Assembly (NCBI GenBank): GCA_963805915.1
Contig: CAWDWD010000021.1
Coordinates: 186,001-250,000, forward strand
Direction of reading: 5' to 3'
Origin: JAEULH01 sp963805915
Lineage (GTDB): Bacteria > Pseudomonadota > Alphaproteobacteria > Rhodospirillales > Defluviicoccaceae
Length of the DNA: 64,000 bases
The notes under the pieces were generated by a model. The model was not told the origin of the DNA. It was given only the letters and a program-made list of their open reading frames with translations, and searched no databases. Positions 9,164 to 17,728 of this stretch are shown one piece after another. The number at the start of each line of letters is the position of its first letter. Position 1 is the stretch's first letter. The translations under genes and the position numbers were made by a program.

Positions 9164-9910
9164 ATGGCTACTTTGCTGGTCCTGGGCTCAAAACCCGCCC
9201 CGCTCATTCCGCCCGCAGCTGCGTTCGCCGCGGTAGCCTGCGCGAATGCCTCCGGTTTCTCGGCGCGGCGCCTAGGCTTGCCGGACCCCGAGTTCACCGT
9301 CATGTCAAGCTTCCTCACGTCCGGGAAGAACGAGTCGAACCGTCTCGCTCTTGCGGCATTGACGGGGCTGCGCACGAACGCCGTGTACTATTGTCCGCGC
9401 AAGTTGTATCGCAACGATCCGCTGAAGCGGCTGCTCAATGCGCACGAGGTACTGGCGACGGGGAAGCGCGCCTTTGAGCGGCGCCTGAGGCGCACCGGCT
9501 ACCAATTCAGCTCCTTCGTCAACCGGCCACTGGACCACTACCTCGGCATCGTCAGAAGGCTGTGCGGCGCCGACGAAGCGGTAATGCGCCTTCTCGAGAA
9601 AAAGCATCCGTCGACCGGGGTCATGGCCGCTGCGCTCGGCTTTGGCGAGCGCGGCTATGATCGCATCATCCTCAGCGGATTTAGCTTTGAGATCACCCAC
9701 GCGTACGCCGATAATCCTCTCATCCGCATACGCGGAACGGCGGTAAGCAAGCACGCCGACATCGACGTCGCGGTGCTGCGCTGCCTGTCGCGCGGGACGG
9801 GCGCGCTGTTCACGACGGAGCCCGTTGTTCACGAAACGTCCGAGTTGCCCCTGCTGGAGGGGTTCGCAGGGCTGTTCAGTTCTCCTGCTGTGAGGGGTGC
9901 GTTCTCGTAA
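9164..9910 (+). CDS. Sialyltransferase-like (GT29-like) protein, 3' end altered by IS insertion
   Basis: 248 residues as it now reads. The segment HPSTGVMAAALGFGERGYDR followed by IILSGFSFEITHAYAD resembles the S-type sialylmotif of GT29-like enzymes (PSTG.. then a D-x-V-x-x-x-GF turn), and SKHADIDVAVLR may be a late motif. The resemblance is judged by eye. The last codons are not original. The ISAs1 element begins at 9867 inside this frame, and joining across the 10-bp target duplication gives a protein ending ..LLEGFATLT with stop at 11177-11179. Four residues were therefore replaced by fourteen IS-derived ones, and activity may survive. Confidence 0.5.
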   Translation: MATLLVLGSKPAPLIPPAAAFAAVACANASGFSARRLGLPDPEFTVMSSFLTSGKNESNRLALAALTGLRTNAVYYCPRKLYRNDPLKRLLNAHEVLATGKRAFERRLRRTGYQFSSFVNRPLDHYLGIVRRLCGADEAVMRLLEKKHPSTGVMAAALGFGERGYDRIILSGFSFEITHAYADNPLIRIRGTAVSKHADIDVAVLRCLSRGTGALFTTEPVVHETSELPLLEGFAGLFSSPAVRGAFS

Positions 9911-11155
9911 TACGAGTTTGCGCGGGATTGCCGGTTGGAAAACGAGTTTACCCCGGCGGCGAAAAGTCTGAATCCATGGTGGGCACCTTAGATGGAGGGT
10001 GCCATGGCTCCGTTTCCCAACCTTCTGGCGGCTTTAGGGGACGTTCCGGACCCCCGGCGGGCGCAAGGCAAGCGATATCCGCTGCCGTATCTGCTGATGT
10101 TCACGGTGTTGGCGCTGCTAAGCGGGGCCAGGTCCTACCGCGGCGTCATCACCTTCCTGGAGCAGCGGCGAGAGCACCTCAATCACCACTTCGGGGTGGA
10201 TCTGCAGCGGGCGCCGGCGGTGAACACGCTGCGGACGATCCTGCAGTCGCTGTCGACCGAGGCCCTCGAAGACGCGTTCCGCCGCCATGCCAAAGCCCTG
10301 CTGCCCGCGGGTTGCTCCCCGGGGGGCGAGGCGGGCGAACAGCCGGTGATCGCCCTCGATGGCAAGACGCTGCGCGGCAGCTTCGATCACTTCAACGACC
10401 GCAAGGCAGCCCAGACCTTGACAGCATTCGCCTCGGCTTCGGCCATCGTCCTGGCGCATATCGAGATCGAAGACAAGTCGAACGAGATCCCCGCCGCCCA
10501 GCAGATGATCCGTGACCTCGGGCTGACCGGCGTCGTGTTCACCGCCGATGCCATGCACTGTCAAAAAAACATTTGAAACCGCCAGGGAGACCGGAAACTT
10601 TCTGGTCGCCCAGGTCAAAGCCAATCAGCAGACCCTGCACGACACGATCGAAGCGATCTGTGCCGCCGAGAAGCCCGTCGACAGCGCCGCGAGCGTCGAC
10701 CGCAACCGCCACGCTCGCCAGGAGCATCGTCTGGTCGAAACGTTCGACGTCACCGGCCGTCTCGGCTCCGACTGGGACGGCCTGATTGTCGCCGCCGCCC
10801 GCGTCACCCGGCTCACCTGGCACAAGGACACCGCCTCCGGCCGCTGGCACACCACCGACGAGATATCCTTCTTCGCCTGTCAGATCAGGCTGTCCGCCAG
10901 CGCAACCGCCGCGGCGATCCGCCAGCATTGGGGCATCGAAAACCGCAGCCATTACGTCCGTGATGTCAGCTTCTTCGAAGACCACAGCCGCATTCGAACC
11001 AAACCCGGCCACTTCGCAAGGTTCCGCAGCTTCGCCCTCAACATCCTGCGCGCCAACGCCACCACCAACGTCAGCAGAGAACTCTACCTCAATGCCCTCA
11101 ACCCAAATCACGCCCTGGGTTACCGCTCAGCGTAAAGGAGAACTGAACAGCCCTG
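9867..11155 (+). mobile_element. ISAs1-family insertion sequence, complete, 1289 bp
   Basis: Both ends are visible. Perfect 20-bp terminal inverted repeats lie at 9867-9886 (starting CAGGGCTGTTCAG) and 11136-11155 (ending CTGAACAGCCCTG). They are flanked by an identical 10-bp target duplication, GAGGGGTTCG, at 9857-9866 and 11156-11165; 8-10 bp is usual for this family. The perfect repeats and duplication suggest a recent insertion. It carries one transposase gene, broken by a frameshift. Confidence 0.93.
9992..11135 (+). pseudogene. ISAs1-family transposase, frameshifted
   Basis: Two overlapping frames (9992-10576 and the frame open from 10548 to 11135) together give one normal-length DDE transposase of about 380 residues. 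The first carries the N-terminal LLAALGDVPDPRRAQGKRYP and the DGKTLRGS and FTADAMHCQK aspartate blocks. The second resumes at KTFETARETGNFLVAQVKAN and carries the HWGIENRSHYVRDVSF glutamate block. The break is at a run of seven A (10563-10569). Six A would restore the frame, so this is a one-base insertion or a sequence error. Without correction the element cannot move itself. Confidence 0.88.
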
Positions 11156-11408
11156 GAGGGGTTCGCGACGCTGACGTGAGGAGCATCGGAGCTACTCCCA
11201 AACCGGACGAGAGCGCATTCACTCAAGTTCGGCCGAAAATCATATGATAGATCATGAACGTGTCTTGGCGATATCCTTGCGATCATACCTATTGCTTGGC
11301 TCGGCCGCGCATGAATATAAATCATCGAGCGGAAAGCGTAAGGCAAGAGGTCATGCGGGTTGTCGGCTTCGGCCGGAATAACAAAAATGGGCGAAGAGGG
11401 CGCGGCAC

Positions 11409-12236
11409 ATGTTCATCGATAAGCTCTCGGCTCACGCGACACGGAGCGTCCCGCGCAACATCCCCAACTCGGCCGCCCAGCCTTGCCGTATGGTTTTCGA
11501 CCATCTTTCTTTTCGATATGAGCCATACCCTATAGGGGCCGCGCGGCCGGTATTGAGCGAAGGCGTTTATCGGGATTTGCTGGCGACCTACCCGCCGCCT
11601 GAGTTGTTCGCCTACATGCCCAAGTTCGGGCATAAATATACCTTGTCGGAAAAGTTCAACGCCGACGCCTATCATCGGTTTCTGCGCAACCAACCGCTGT
11701 GGCGCGAGTTTCACGATTGGGTTAAGAGTGAAGCGTTTATCGTCGAGGTCATGGACACCTTGCGGAGCCACGGGATCGATCTTGGCTTCGGGAAAGCGCC
11801 GCCGCCGGGCCGGCGGCTGATGAAATCGGCGAAGCGGCTGTTCAGGCGGAGCCAGAAGCCGCGGACGCTGCGCCTGAGCTCGCGGTTCGAGTTCTCAATG
11901 CTGCCGGCCGACGGCGGCTCCGTTGTGCCGCACACCGATCTGCCGTCCAAGATCGTCACGATCATCGTCTCGATGGTCGGCGACGGGGAATGGGATGCCT
12001 CCATCGGGGGCGGGACCGACGTCAACCGGCCGCAGGAATCGCGGCTGAACTTCAACAGGTTGAACGACCGTGGCCAGTTCGAGGATATGGACATCCTCGA
12101 CACCTTTCAATTCCTCCCAAACCAGGCGGTTATATTCGTCAAGACCTTCAATTCCTGGCATTCCGTCCGGCCGATGACCGGCGTAGGCTCATCGGCAATG
12201 CGCCGGACGCTGACGATCAACATCGAGGCGCGCTGA
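11409..12236 (+). CDS. 2OG-Fe(II) oxygenase family protein, paralogue 1
   Basis: 275 residues from ATG 11409, which has a GAGGG ribosome-binding site 8 bases upstream; ATG 11490 would match the paralogue's start better. The iron-binding facial triad is visible as PHTDLPSK (HxD, about residue 178) and FNSWHSVRPM (distal His, about 250). The 2OG-binding Arg is probably in RRTLTIN at the C-terminus. GGGTDVNRP is a conserved turn before it. The family hydroxylates amino acids, lipids or small molecules using 2-oxoglutarate. It stands just upstream of a close paralogue inside a glycan island, so the target may be a glycan or lipid substituent. Confidence 0.7.
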   Translation: MFIDKLSAHATRSVPRNIPNSAAQPCRMVFDHLSFRYEPYPIGAARPVLSEGVYRDLLATYPPPELFAYMPKFGHKYTLSEKFNADAYHRFLRNQPLWREFHDWVKSEAFIVEVMDTLRSHGIDLGFGKAPPPGRRLMKSAKRLFRRSQKPRTLRLSSRFEFSMLPADGGSVVPHTDLPSKIVTIIVSMVGDGEWDASIGGGTDVNRPQESRLNFNRLNDRGQFEDMDILDTFQFLPNQAVIFVKTFNSWHSVRPMTGVGSSAMRRTLTINIEAR

Positions 12237-12247
12237 GCCACTTCGTT

Positions 12248-13235
12248 ATGTTTCTCAATCTCGAAAATCTGGACGTTCGCTATCGACCGTTCCCGATCGG
12301 CGTCGCGCGGCCGGTCATGGCCGAGGACCTCTACCGCCGCTGCGTCGAGGCCTTCCCGCCACCTGAGCTTTTCGACGACTACGACAAGATTCTCAGGCCG
12401 GGGAGGAAGTACACGCTGTCGGAAAAAGAAAATCCGAAGGCGTTGCAGAAATTCGTCTCAAGCAATGCGCTTTGGCGCGACATCTACAAGGACATCAAGA
12501 GCGACGCATTTCCTTACCTGATTACGCACCATCCTCAGCCAATTCCTGACGTCGAACAACTGTTTGAAATCAGTGTGTTGAGATTCTTGCGGGAGGATCA
12601 CTTCGCCCGCAGTCCCTCTCCAAGTCGGATGCCCGAGTGGCCGACGCTCTCAAAGAGCATGCGTGCCGGACCTGAATTGCCGATTCACAAGCACTTGGGA
12701 TCGTGACCATGGCTGAGGATGATGCGTAATCAGGTTTCCTTATGCCGTCCTCGACATACTGCGCGCCCGCGATATCGATCTCGGGCCACATTACACGCCG
12801 CCGGGCCGCCGGCTGTTCAAGCGGATCAAGGATTTGTCCAAGGGCCGGCTGACACCCGATGCCGCTCGGCTGAAGGCCCGCTTCGAGTTCTCCGCCCTGC
12901 CCGCCGATGGTGGCCACCTCAACCCGCACACCGACGCTCCGACCAAGATCGTTACGATCATCGTCTCGATGATGCGTCCAGGCGATTGGAACGCCGAGTT
13001 CGGCGGCGGCACCGATGTAAATGTTCCGAGGGACGACCGCTTTTCGTTCAACCAGATGAACGAATTGGCGCGTTTCGAGGACATGGACGTTGTCGCAACC
13101 TACGACTACGCGCCCAATCAGGCGGTATTGTTCGTCAAGACATTCAACTCCTGGCACTCTGTTCCGCCGATGACCGGGCGCGGCTCGACGACGTTGCGCA
13201 AGACCCTGACAATCAACATCGAGCGTCTGCTTTAG
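12248..13235 (+). pseudogene. 2OG-Fe(II) oxygenase paralogue 2, split by a MITE
   Basis: The gene starts at ATG 12248 and reads YRPFPIGVARPVMAEDLYRR as far as SDAFP at 12516. There a 218-bp element plus an 8-bp duplication shifts the frame. Removing 12517-12742 restores 253 codons ending at 13235, with the join reading KSDAFPYAVLDILRARDIDL. The C-terminal half keeps the iron triad (NPHTDAPTK, FNSWHSVPPM) and RKTLTIN. It closely resembles the gene at 11409-12236, 12 bases upstream. As it stands the protein is truncated before the active site and should be inactive. No other damage was seen, so the insertion looks young. Confidence 0.88.
12517..12734. mobile_element. 218-bp MITE with IS1595-type ends
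   Basis: The ends are near-perfect inverted repeats: CCTGATTACGCACCATCCTC at 12517 and, on the other strand from 12734, CCTGATTACGCATCATCCTC, both followed by AGCCA. The same outer bases, CCTGATTACGC, and an inner TCAGCC end the IS1595-family element at 44314-45344. The flanks are an 8-bp duplication TTTCCTTA (12509-12516 and 12735-12742), the size made by IS1595-type transposases. The interior has no transposase and no recognisable gene, so it must be moved in trans. Confidence 0.9.
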
Positions 13236-13290
13236 CCCGCCCGGCGGCGACGCTCGGCTTTTGGTGCCTGATCCCTGATGGCGGACGAAG

Positions 13291-14546
13291 ATGTCTGACG
13301 AGAAGCCGCGCGGCGGCCGCAACGACCCCGGAGCGGGGCCGCGCGTCTGTCTGCTGTTCGGGAGTTTCCGTGGCGGCGGCGTCGGGCGGACGATGTTGCG
13401 CGCGGCGCAAGGCTTTCTCGCCCGCGGCTGCGCCGTCGATCTGGTCGTCGGCCGAAGGCGGGGAGATCTGCTCGGCGAGGTTCCGGCGGGCGCGCGGGTT
13501 GTCGTGCTCAAGCGCTCGGCGAAGCTGACCACCCCGGGCGTACGTCGCCGCGGCCGACCCCGGCGGCTTGAAGGCACTGGCGGCGCCCATCCTGCTCGCC
13601 CGCACGCCGCCGGCGAAGCTGCGCTACCTGCCCGCGCTCGTTCGCTACTTCCGCGATGACCGCCCGGACGCAGTGTTGGCCGCGACCGCGCCGTTCAACC
13701 TCATCGCCATATGGGGTCGCCGGCTTGCCCGGCTACCCTGTCGCGTCGTCGTCAGCGAGCATAATCAGCTGGCGACCGAGACCGTCGGCGGGCGGCGCTG
13801 GCGCTACGACATTCCACCGGCGGTGCTGCGTCATTGCTACCTGCAAGCCGACGGCATCGCCGCTGTATCCGACGGGGTCGCCGATGAACTGGCGTCGCAT
13901 GCGGGGATCCCGCGCGAACGCGTAAGGACCATCTACAACCCCGTGGTCGGGCCGGACCTCTTCGGGCTCGCGGAGGAGCCGGCGGATCATCCCTGGTTTC
14001 GCGACGGCGGGTCCGCCTGTTCTGCTGGGCATCGGCATGCTCAAGCCGCAGAAGGACTTCGAGACCCTGCTCGCCGCGTTTGCGCAGGTCCGCGGCGCGC
14101 GTCCGGCCCGGCTGATGATCCTGGGCGACGTCCGCAAGGGTGAAAAAGATGCAGCGTACCGCCGCGGCCTCGAGGCGCTCGCGCGCGAGCTTGGCGTTGC
14201 CAGCGACGTTGCCTTTCCGGGGTTCGTGGTGAACCCGTTCGCGTTTCTCAGCCACGTCGCCCTGTTTGTATTGTCGTCGCGCTGGGAGGGTTTGGGAGTC
14301 GTGCTTATCGAGGCGCTGGCGTGCGGATGCCCGGTGGTCAGCACCGATTGCCCAAGCGGACCTTCGGAAATACTCGGCGGTGGCCGCTGGGGCCGGTTGG
14401 CGCCGGTGGGGGATGCCGCCGCGCTTGCCGAGGCCATCGTGCTGACGCTCGACCAGCCGCCCGATCGCGAGGCGCTGCGCGAGCGCGCCCAAACATTCAG
14501 TATCGATCGGGCCATTCAGAGGTACGCGGAGCTCTTGTTCGCATAA
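13291..14546 (+). pseudogene. Family 4 glycosyltransferase, two frameshifts
   Basis: Three consecutive frames join into one GT-B glycosyltransferase of about 417 residues. The N-terminus reads PRVCLLFGSFRGGGVGRTML. The middle has VSEHNQLATETVGGRRWRY and AVSDGVADELASHAGI. The C-terminus has MLKPQKDFETLLAAFAQV and SSRWEGLGVVLIEALACGCP with the E-x7-E type donor-binding block. The first break is near 13530-13545, in C and G runs. The second is at 14006-14011, where GGGTCC should probably be GGTCC (giving GGPPVLLGIGMLKPQ). Both are single-base events and may be sequence errors, in which case the gene is intact. Confidence 0.8.
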
Positions 14547-14813
14547 GCGATAGGCGAAAGACCGGTGCGGCGGCTGCTGCCGCACTCTTATTTCGATCGT
14601 GATCGACTTAGCGAAGTCCGCACGCCTCAAGAAAACATTCGCGCGCCGCGTCTACGCCGTCCGCGCAACCACGGTTTCCGACGTGAAGGATATATGGCAC
14701 AATCGGCCCACTGTGTGACCCGTATAGTGGTGTGGGGGGCACGTAACCACGCGGATAGGCTAGCGCACGGAAGTGCGAGAATTTGTTGCAACGAGGATCA
14801 GGAGCCAGTCTGA

Positions 14814-15599
14814 ATGGCAAGTGCGATGCAGGGCTTTTCGCTGCTGGAGAGAAGCCACGTCAACAAGATTATCGGTTTATTTTTCGCGGCGGATGTGTTG
14901 TTGGTTGCGATTTACTTAGGCTTGAGCGCTTGGGGTGGTCCCTATGGCATCCACAATTCGTCACTCTTCGCCCTTGACGGTGAAGGCAACATACCGGCGT
15001 GGTATTCGTCGTTTCAGCTGCTCCTGGTCGGGCTCGTCGCATTCGTCTACGGCCGGTTGGTCCTCCTCGACGACACGCTGGCCGGCATTCTGATCCTGCT
15101 CTTTGCCGTCGTGTTCGCCTACCTCGCGTTGGATGAGGGGGCGACGATTCACGAAAGAATTGGCGACCGGTTAGATACACTGTTCACGGGCGGCGGAACC
15201 ACCTCGGACACCGCCTTCGAGACAACCGGCATGTGGATGGTCTATCTCGGCCCGCCCCTGTTCATCGCCCTGATCGCCGGCACGATTTTCATCCGCAAGC
15301 GGCTTGCCATACCGTTGAATGTGTTTGTCAAAGCGATTGCCGGCATCGTGATTTTCATCTCCGGCGCGACGCTGGGCGACATCGTCCTCAATTACGTCAG
15401 CGCGCTAAATAAGCCGTTCCAGGTCGCCCCCGAGGAATTCTGCGAGATGGTCGGCGTCACCTTGATCCTGTGGGCGGTGATGACCCTGCTCGCCGACAAG
15501 GAACCCAGAGTGTACGCGGCGGCGGACCAAGTCGAGCGGGTCGCCGCGCCACGCGCCCAGCGTGCTCGCGACGGCTCATCCGTGGCACCGGCCGAATGA
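14814..15599 (+). CDS. Six-span membrane protein of unknown function
   Basis: 261 residues with about six hydrophobic segments: roughly 18-40, 65-85, 88-107, 143-163, 170-195 and 212-228. A conserved-looking acidic stretch, LALDEGATIHERIGDRLD, follows the third. The C-terminal 35 residues are hydrophilic and Ala/Arg-rich. The start has a GGAG-like site (ATCAGGAGCCAGTCTGA) just upstream. It lies alone between the glycan island and the ribosomal protein operon. I do not recognise the family. Confidence 0.65.
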   Translation: MASAMQGFSLLERSHVNKIIGLFFAADVLLVAIYLGLSAWGGPYGIHNSSLFALDGEGNIPAWYSSFQLLLVGLVAFVYGRLVLLDDTLAGILILLFAVVFAYLALDEGATIHERIGDRLDTLFTGGGTTSDTAFETTGMWMVYLGPPLFIALIAGTIFIRKRLAIPLNVFVKAIAGIVIFISGATLGDIVLNYVSALNKPFQVAPEEFCEMVGVTLILWAVMTLLADKEPRVYAAADQVERVAAPRAQRARDGSSVAPAE

Positions 15600-15764
15600 G
15601 GCGGCGCAACCATGGTGAGCGGAGTGGGACCCGGCTGACCTAGACCGGGCTGACCTCGGGGCGCGCGGCGATTAACGAGAGCTTGTGCCGGGAGAGGCTG
15701 TCCGCGACATCCGGTCCCGCTCACCCGTCGATGTCAAGCCGCGTTCAAGCCGCCGCGCGCGCTC

Positions 15765-15793
15765 TTGCATTCGAAGGCTCGCGATCGTATAAG
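15765..15793 (+). promoter_or_regulatory. Sigma-70-type promoter of the rpmI-rplT-pheST operon
   Basis: TTGCAT at 15765-15770 and TATAAG at 15788-15793 are separated by exactly 17 bases, a good match to a housekeeping promoter. It lies about 150 bases upstream of rpmI and would give a leader of roughly 145 bases. No infC gene lies upstream, so this operon starts here rather than at infC. Confidence 0.6.
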
Positions 15794-15867
15794 CCATGGC
15801 TCTCTCGGTCGCGAGCCGAGCGGTCCGGCGTGGGCATGCCCAGCCGCTCTCGCGCACCCTGCCTCAC

Positions 15868-15894
15868 GATTGGCGCCATCGTCCGGCGCCAATC
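15868..15894 (+). promoter_or_regulatory. Leader hairpin upstream of rpmI
   Basis: A perfect 10-bp stem (GATTGGCGCC pairing with GGCGCCAATC) with a 7-base loop, in the predicted 5' leader 52 bases before rpmI. No U-run follows, so it is not an intrinsic terminator. In other bacteria L20 represses its own operon through leader RNA structure. This hairpin is a candidate site for that, by position only. Confidence 0.45.
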
Positions 15895-15945
15895 GCTTAT
15901 CCCAAATGAAGGCCCCCGCAAGGCTCAATAAAGGACTCAAATCAA

Positions 15946-16143
15946 ATGCCCAAGTTGAAGACCAAGTCGGCGGCGAAGAAACGCTTCCGTGCGACCGGGA
16001 GCGGAAAGATCCGCGCCAACTTCGCCTACAAGCAGCATAATCTTCGCAAGCGGTCGCAGAAGATGAAGCGCAAGGCCCGCGGCACCTTTATTCTGGTCAA
16101 CGCGGACGCCCGCATCCTCAAGTCCTGCCTGCCCTATCTCTAA
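15946..16143 (+). CDS. rpmI: 50S ribosomal protein L35
   Basis: 65 residues, the normal L35 length, with the family start MPKLKTKSAAKKRFRATGSG and the block HNLRKRSQKMKRKARGT. L35 is a small basic protein of the large ribosomal subunit. An AAGGA site lies 10 bases before the ATG. It is the first gene of the operon and is followed after 12 bases by rplT, the usual order. Confidence 0.97.
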   Translation: MPKLKTKSAAKKRFRATGSGKIRANFAYKQHNLRKRSQKMKRKARGTFILVNADARILKSCLPYL

Positions 16144-16155
16144 GGATCGCAAATC

Positions 16156-16518
16156 ATGGCACGTGTCAAACGCGGCGTAACGGGCCACGCCCGCCACAAG
16201 AAGGTCCTGGAGCGGGCGAAGGGCTATCGCGGCCGCGGCAGCAAGGCGTTCCGTATTGCCGTCGAGAAGGTCGAGAAGGGGCTGCAGTATGCCTACCGCG
16301 ATCGGCGCAACCGCAAGCGGTCGTTCCGCCGGTTGTGGATCCAGCGGATCAACGCCGGCGCCCGCGAACACGGCGTGACCTATTCGCAGTTCATGAACGG
16401 CTTGTCCAAGGCCGGCGTCGAACTCGACCGCAAGATCCTCGCCGATCTCGCGGTGCACGATCCCGCCGCCTTCAAGGCGCTAGTCGACCACGCGCGAGAC
16501 ACGCCGGCGGCCGCCTGA
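16156..16518 (+). CDS. rplT: 50S ribosomal protein L20
   Basis: 120 residues: MARVKRGVTGHARHKKVL, the basic N-terminal arm RGRGSKAFRIA, then RRLWIQRINAGAREHGVTYS. L20 binds 23S rRNA early in assembly of the large subunit and in several bacteria represses its own operon. It lies between rpmI and pheS in one transcript. Confidence 0.97.
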   Translation: MARVKRGVTGHARHKKVLERAKGYRGRGSKAFRIAVEKVEKGLQYAYRDRRNRKRSFRRLWIQRINAGAREHGVTYSQFMNGLSKAGVELDRKILADLAVHDPAAFKALVDHARDTPAAA

Positions 16519-16630
16519 TCACGGCCGGGCGATGCTGCGCGACAGGGATTAAAGCCACTTCTCACGCCGGGTGTCGGGCGCCGGCGCCATCAGCGTTGCG
16601 CGCACCTTGGCCATAGCGAACGACGGATCC

Positions 16631-17728
16631 ATGCGACAGCTGCAAGGGCAAGATCTGGACGCGGTCCGCGATGGCTTGCTGTCGGCGGTCGCATCCGCCG
16701 CCGATGTCGAGGCGCTCGAGGCCGTGCGGATCGGCGAGCTCGGCAAGAAAGGCCGCATCACCCAGTTGATGCGCGGCCTCGGCGCGTTGGATCCCGAACA
16801 GCGGCGGACCGCCGGCGCGGCGCTGAACGCCGTCAAGGACGAGATCGCCGCGGCGATCGAGGCCCGCAAGTCCGCCCTTGTCGAGGCGGCGCTGGACGCC
16901 CGGCTGATGGACGAGCGTCTCGACGTTACCCTGCCGGTCCGCCCCGAGGCGCGCGGCGCGATCCATCCGATCAGCCAGACCATCGAGGAAGTCATAGCCA
17001 TCCTCGGCGAGATGGGCTTCACCGTCGCCGAAGGCCCGGACATCGAGGACGACTGGCACAACTTCACCGCGCTGAACATCCCGCCCGAGCATCCGGCCCG
17101 CCAGGAGATGGACACGTTTTATCTTCCGGGCGACTATGCGACCGGCGGGCCGCGCCGGGTACTGCGAACCCACACCTCACCGGTGCAGATCCGCACCATG
17201 CTTTCGACCAAGCCGCCGCTGCGGATCATCGCTCCCGGGCGGACCTATCGCTGCGACTACGACGCCACCCACTCGCCGATGTTCCACCAGGTCGAGGGGC
17301 TGGTCGTCGATGAGAGCTCGCACATGGGCCACCTCAAGGGCTGCCTGATCGAGTTCTGCCGCGCCTATTTCGGGATCGACGATCTTCCGGTCCGCTTTCG
17401 CCCGAGCTATTTCCCGTTCACCGAACCGTCGGCCGAAGTCGACATCGGCTGCACCCGCGCCGGCGGAACCTTGCGCATTGGTCACGGCGACGACTGGCTC
17501 GAGATCCTCGGCTGCGGCATGGTCCATCCCCGGGTGCTGGAAAACTGCGGCATCGATGCGACCCGCTATCAGGGCTTTGCCTTCGGGATGGGGCTTGAAC
17601 GCATCGCCATGCTCAAGTACGGCATCCCCGACCTCAGGACCTTCTTCGAGTCCGATCTGCGCTGGCTGCGCCACTACGGCTTCGCCGCGCTCGACGTGCC
17701 GTCGCTGGTCTCGGGAAGCACGCCGTGA
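16631..17728 (+). CDS. pheS: Phenylalanyl-tRNA synthetase alpha subunit
   Basis: About 365 residues from ATG 16631 (the frame is open upstream, but family similarity begins at QDLDAVRDGLLSAV). It has the N-terminal coiled-coil arm, then the class II catalytic core: GPDIEDDWHNFTALNIP, motif 2 GRTYRCDYDATHSPMFHQVEG, and motif 3 GFAFGMGLERIAMLKYGIPD. With PheT it charges tRNA-Phe as an alpha2-beta2 enzyme. Its stop codon overlaps the GTG start of pheT. Confidence 0.96.
   Translation: MRQLQGQDLDAVRDGLLSAVASAADVEALEAVRIGELGKKGRITQLMRGLGALDPEQRRTAGAALNAVKDEIAAAIEARKSALVEAALDARLMDERLDVTLPVRPEARGAIHPISQTIEEVIAILGEMGFTVAEGPDIEDDWHNFTALNIPPEHPARQEMDTFYLPGDYATGGPRRVLRTHTSPVQIRTMLSTKPPLRIIAPGRTYRCDYDATHSPMFHQVEGLVVDESSHMGHLKGCLIEFCRAYFGIDDLPVRFRPSYFPFTEPSAEVDIGCTRAGGTLRIGHGDDWLEILGCGMVHPRVLENCGIDATRYQGFAFGMGLERIAMLKYGIPDLRTFFESDLRWLRHYGFAALDVPSLVSGSTP

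Noticed and set aside
10562..10570. Programmed -1 frameshift signal (AAAAAAC) in the ISAs1 transposase
   Set aside because: The heptamer is in phase, but a -1 slip enters the third frame, not the one encoding the C-terminal half; a one-base gain at the A run explains the data.
15868..15894. The rpmI leader hairpin as an intrinsic terminator
   Set aside because: No U-run follows the stem; the sequence continues GCTTATCCC.
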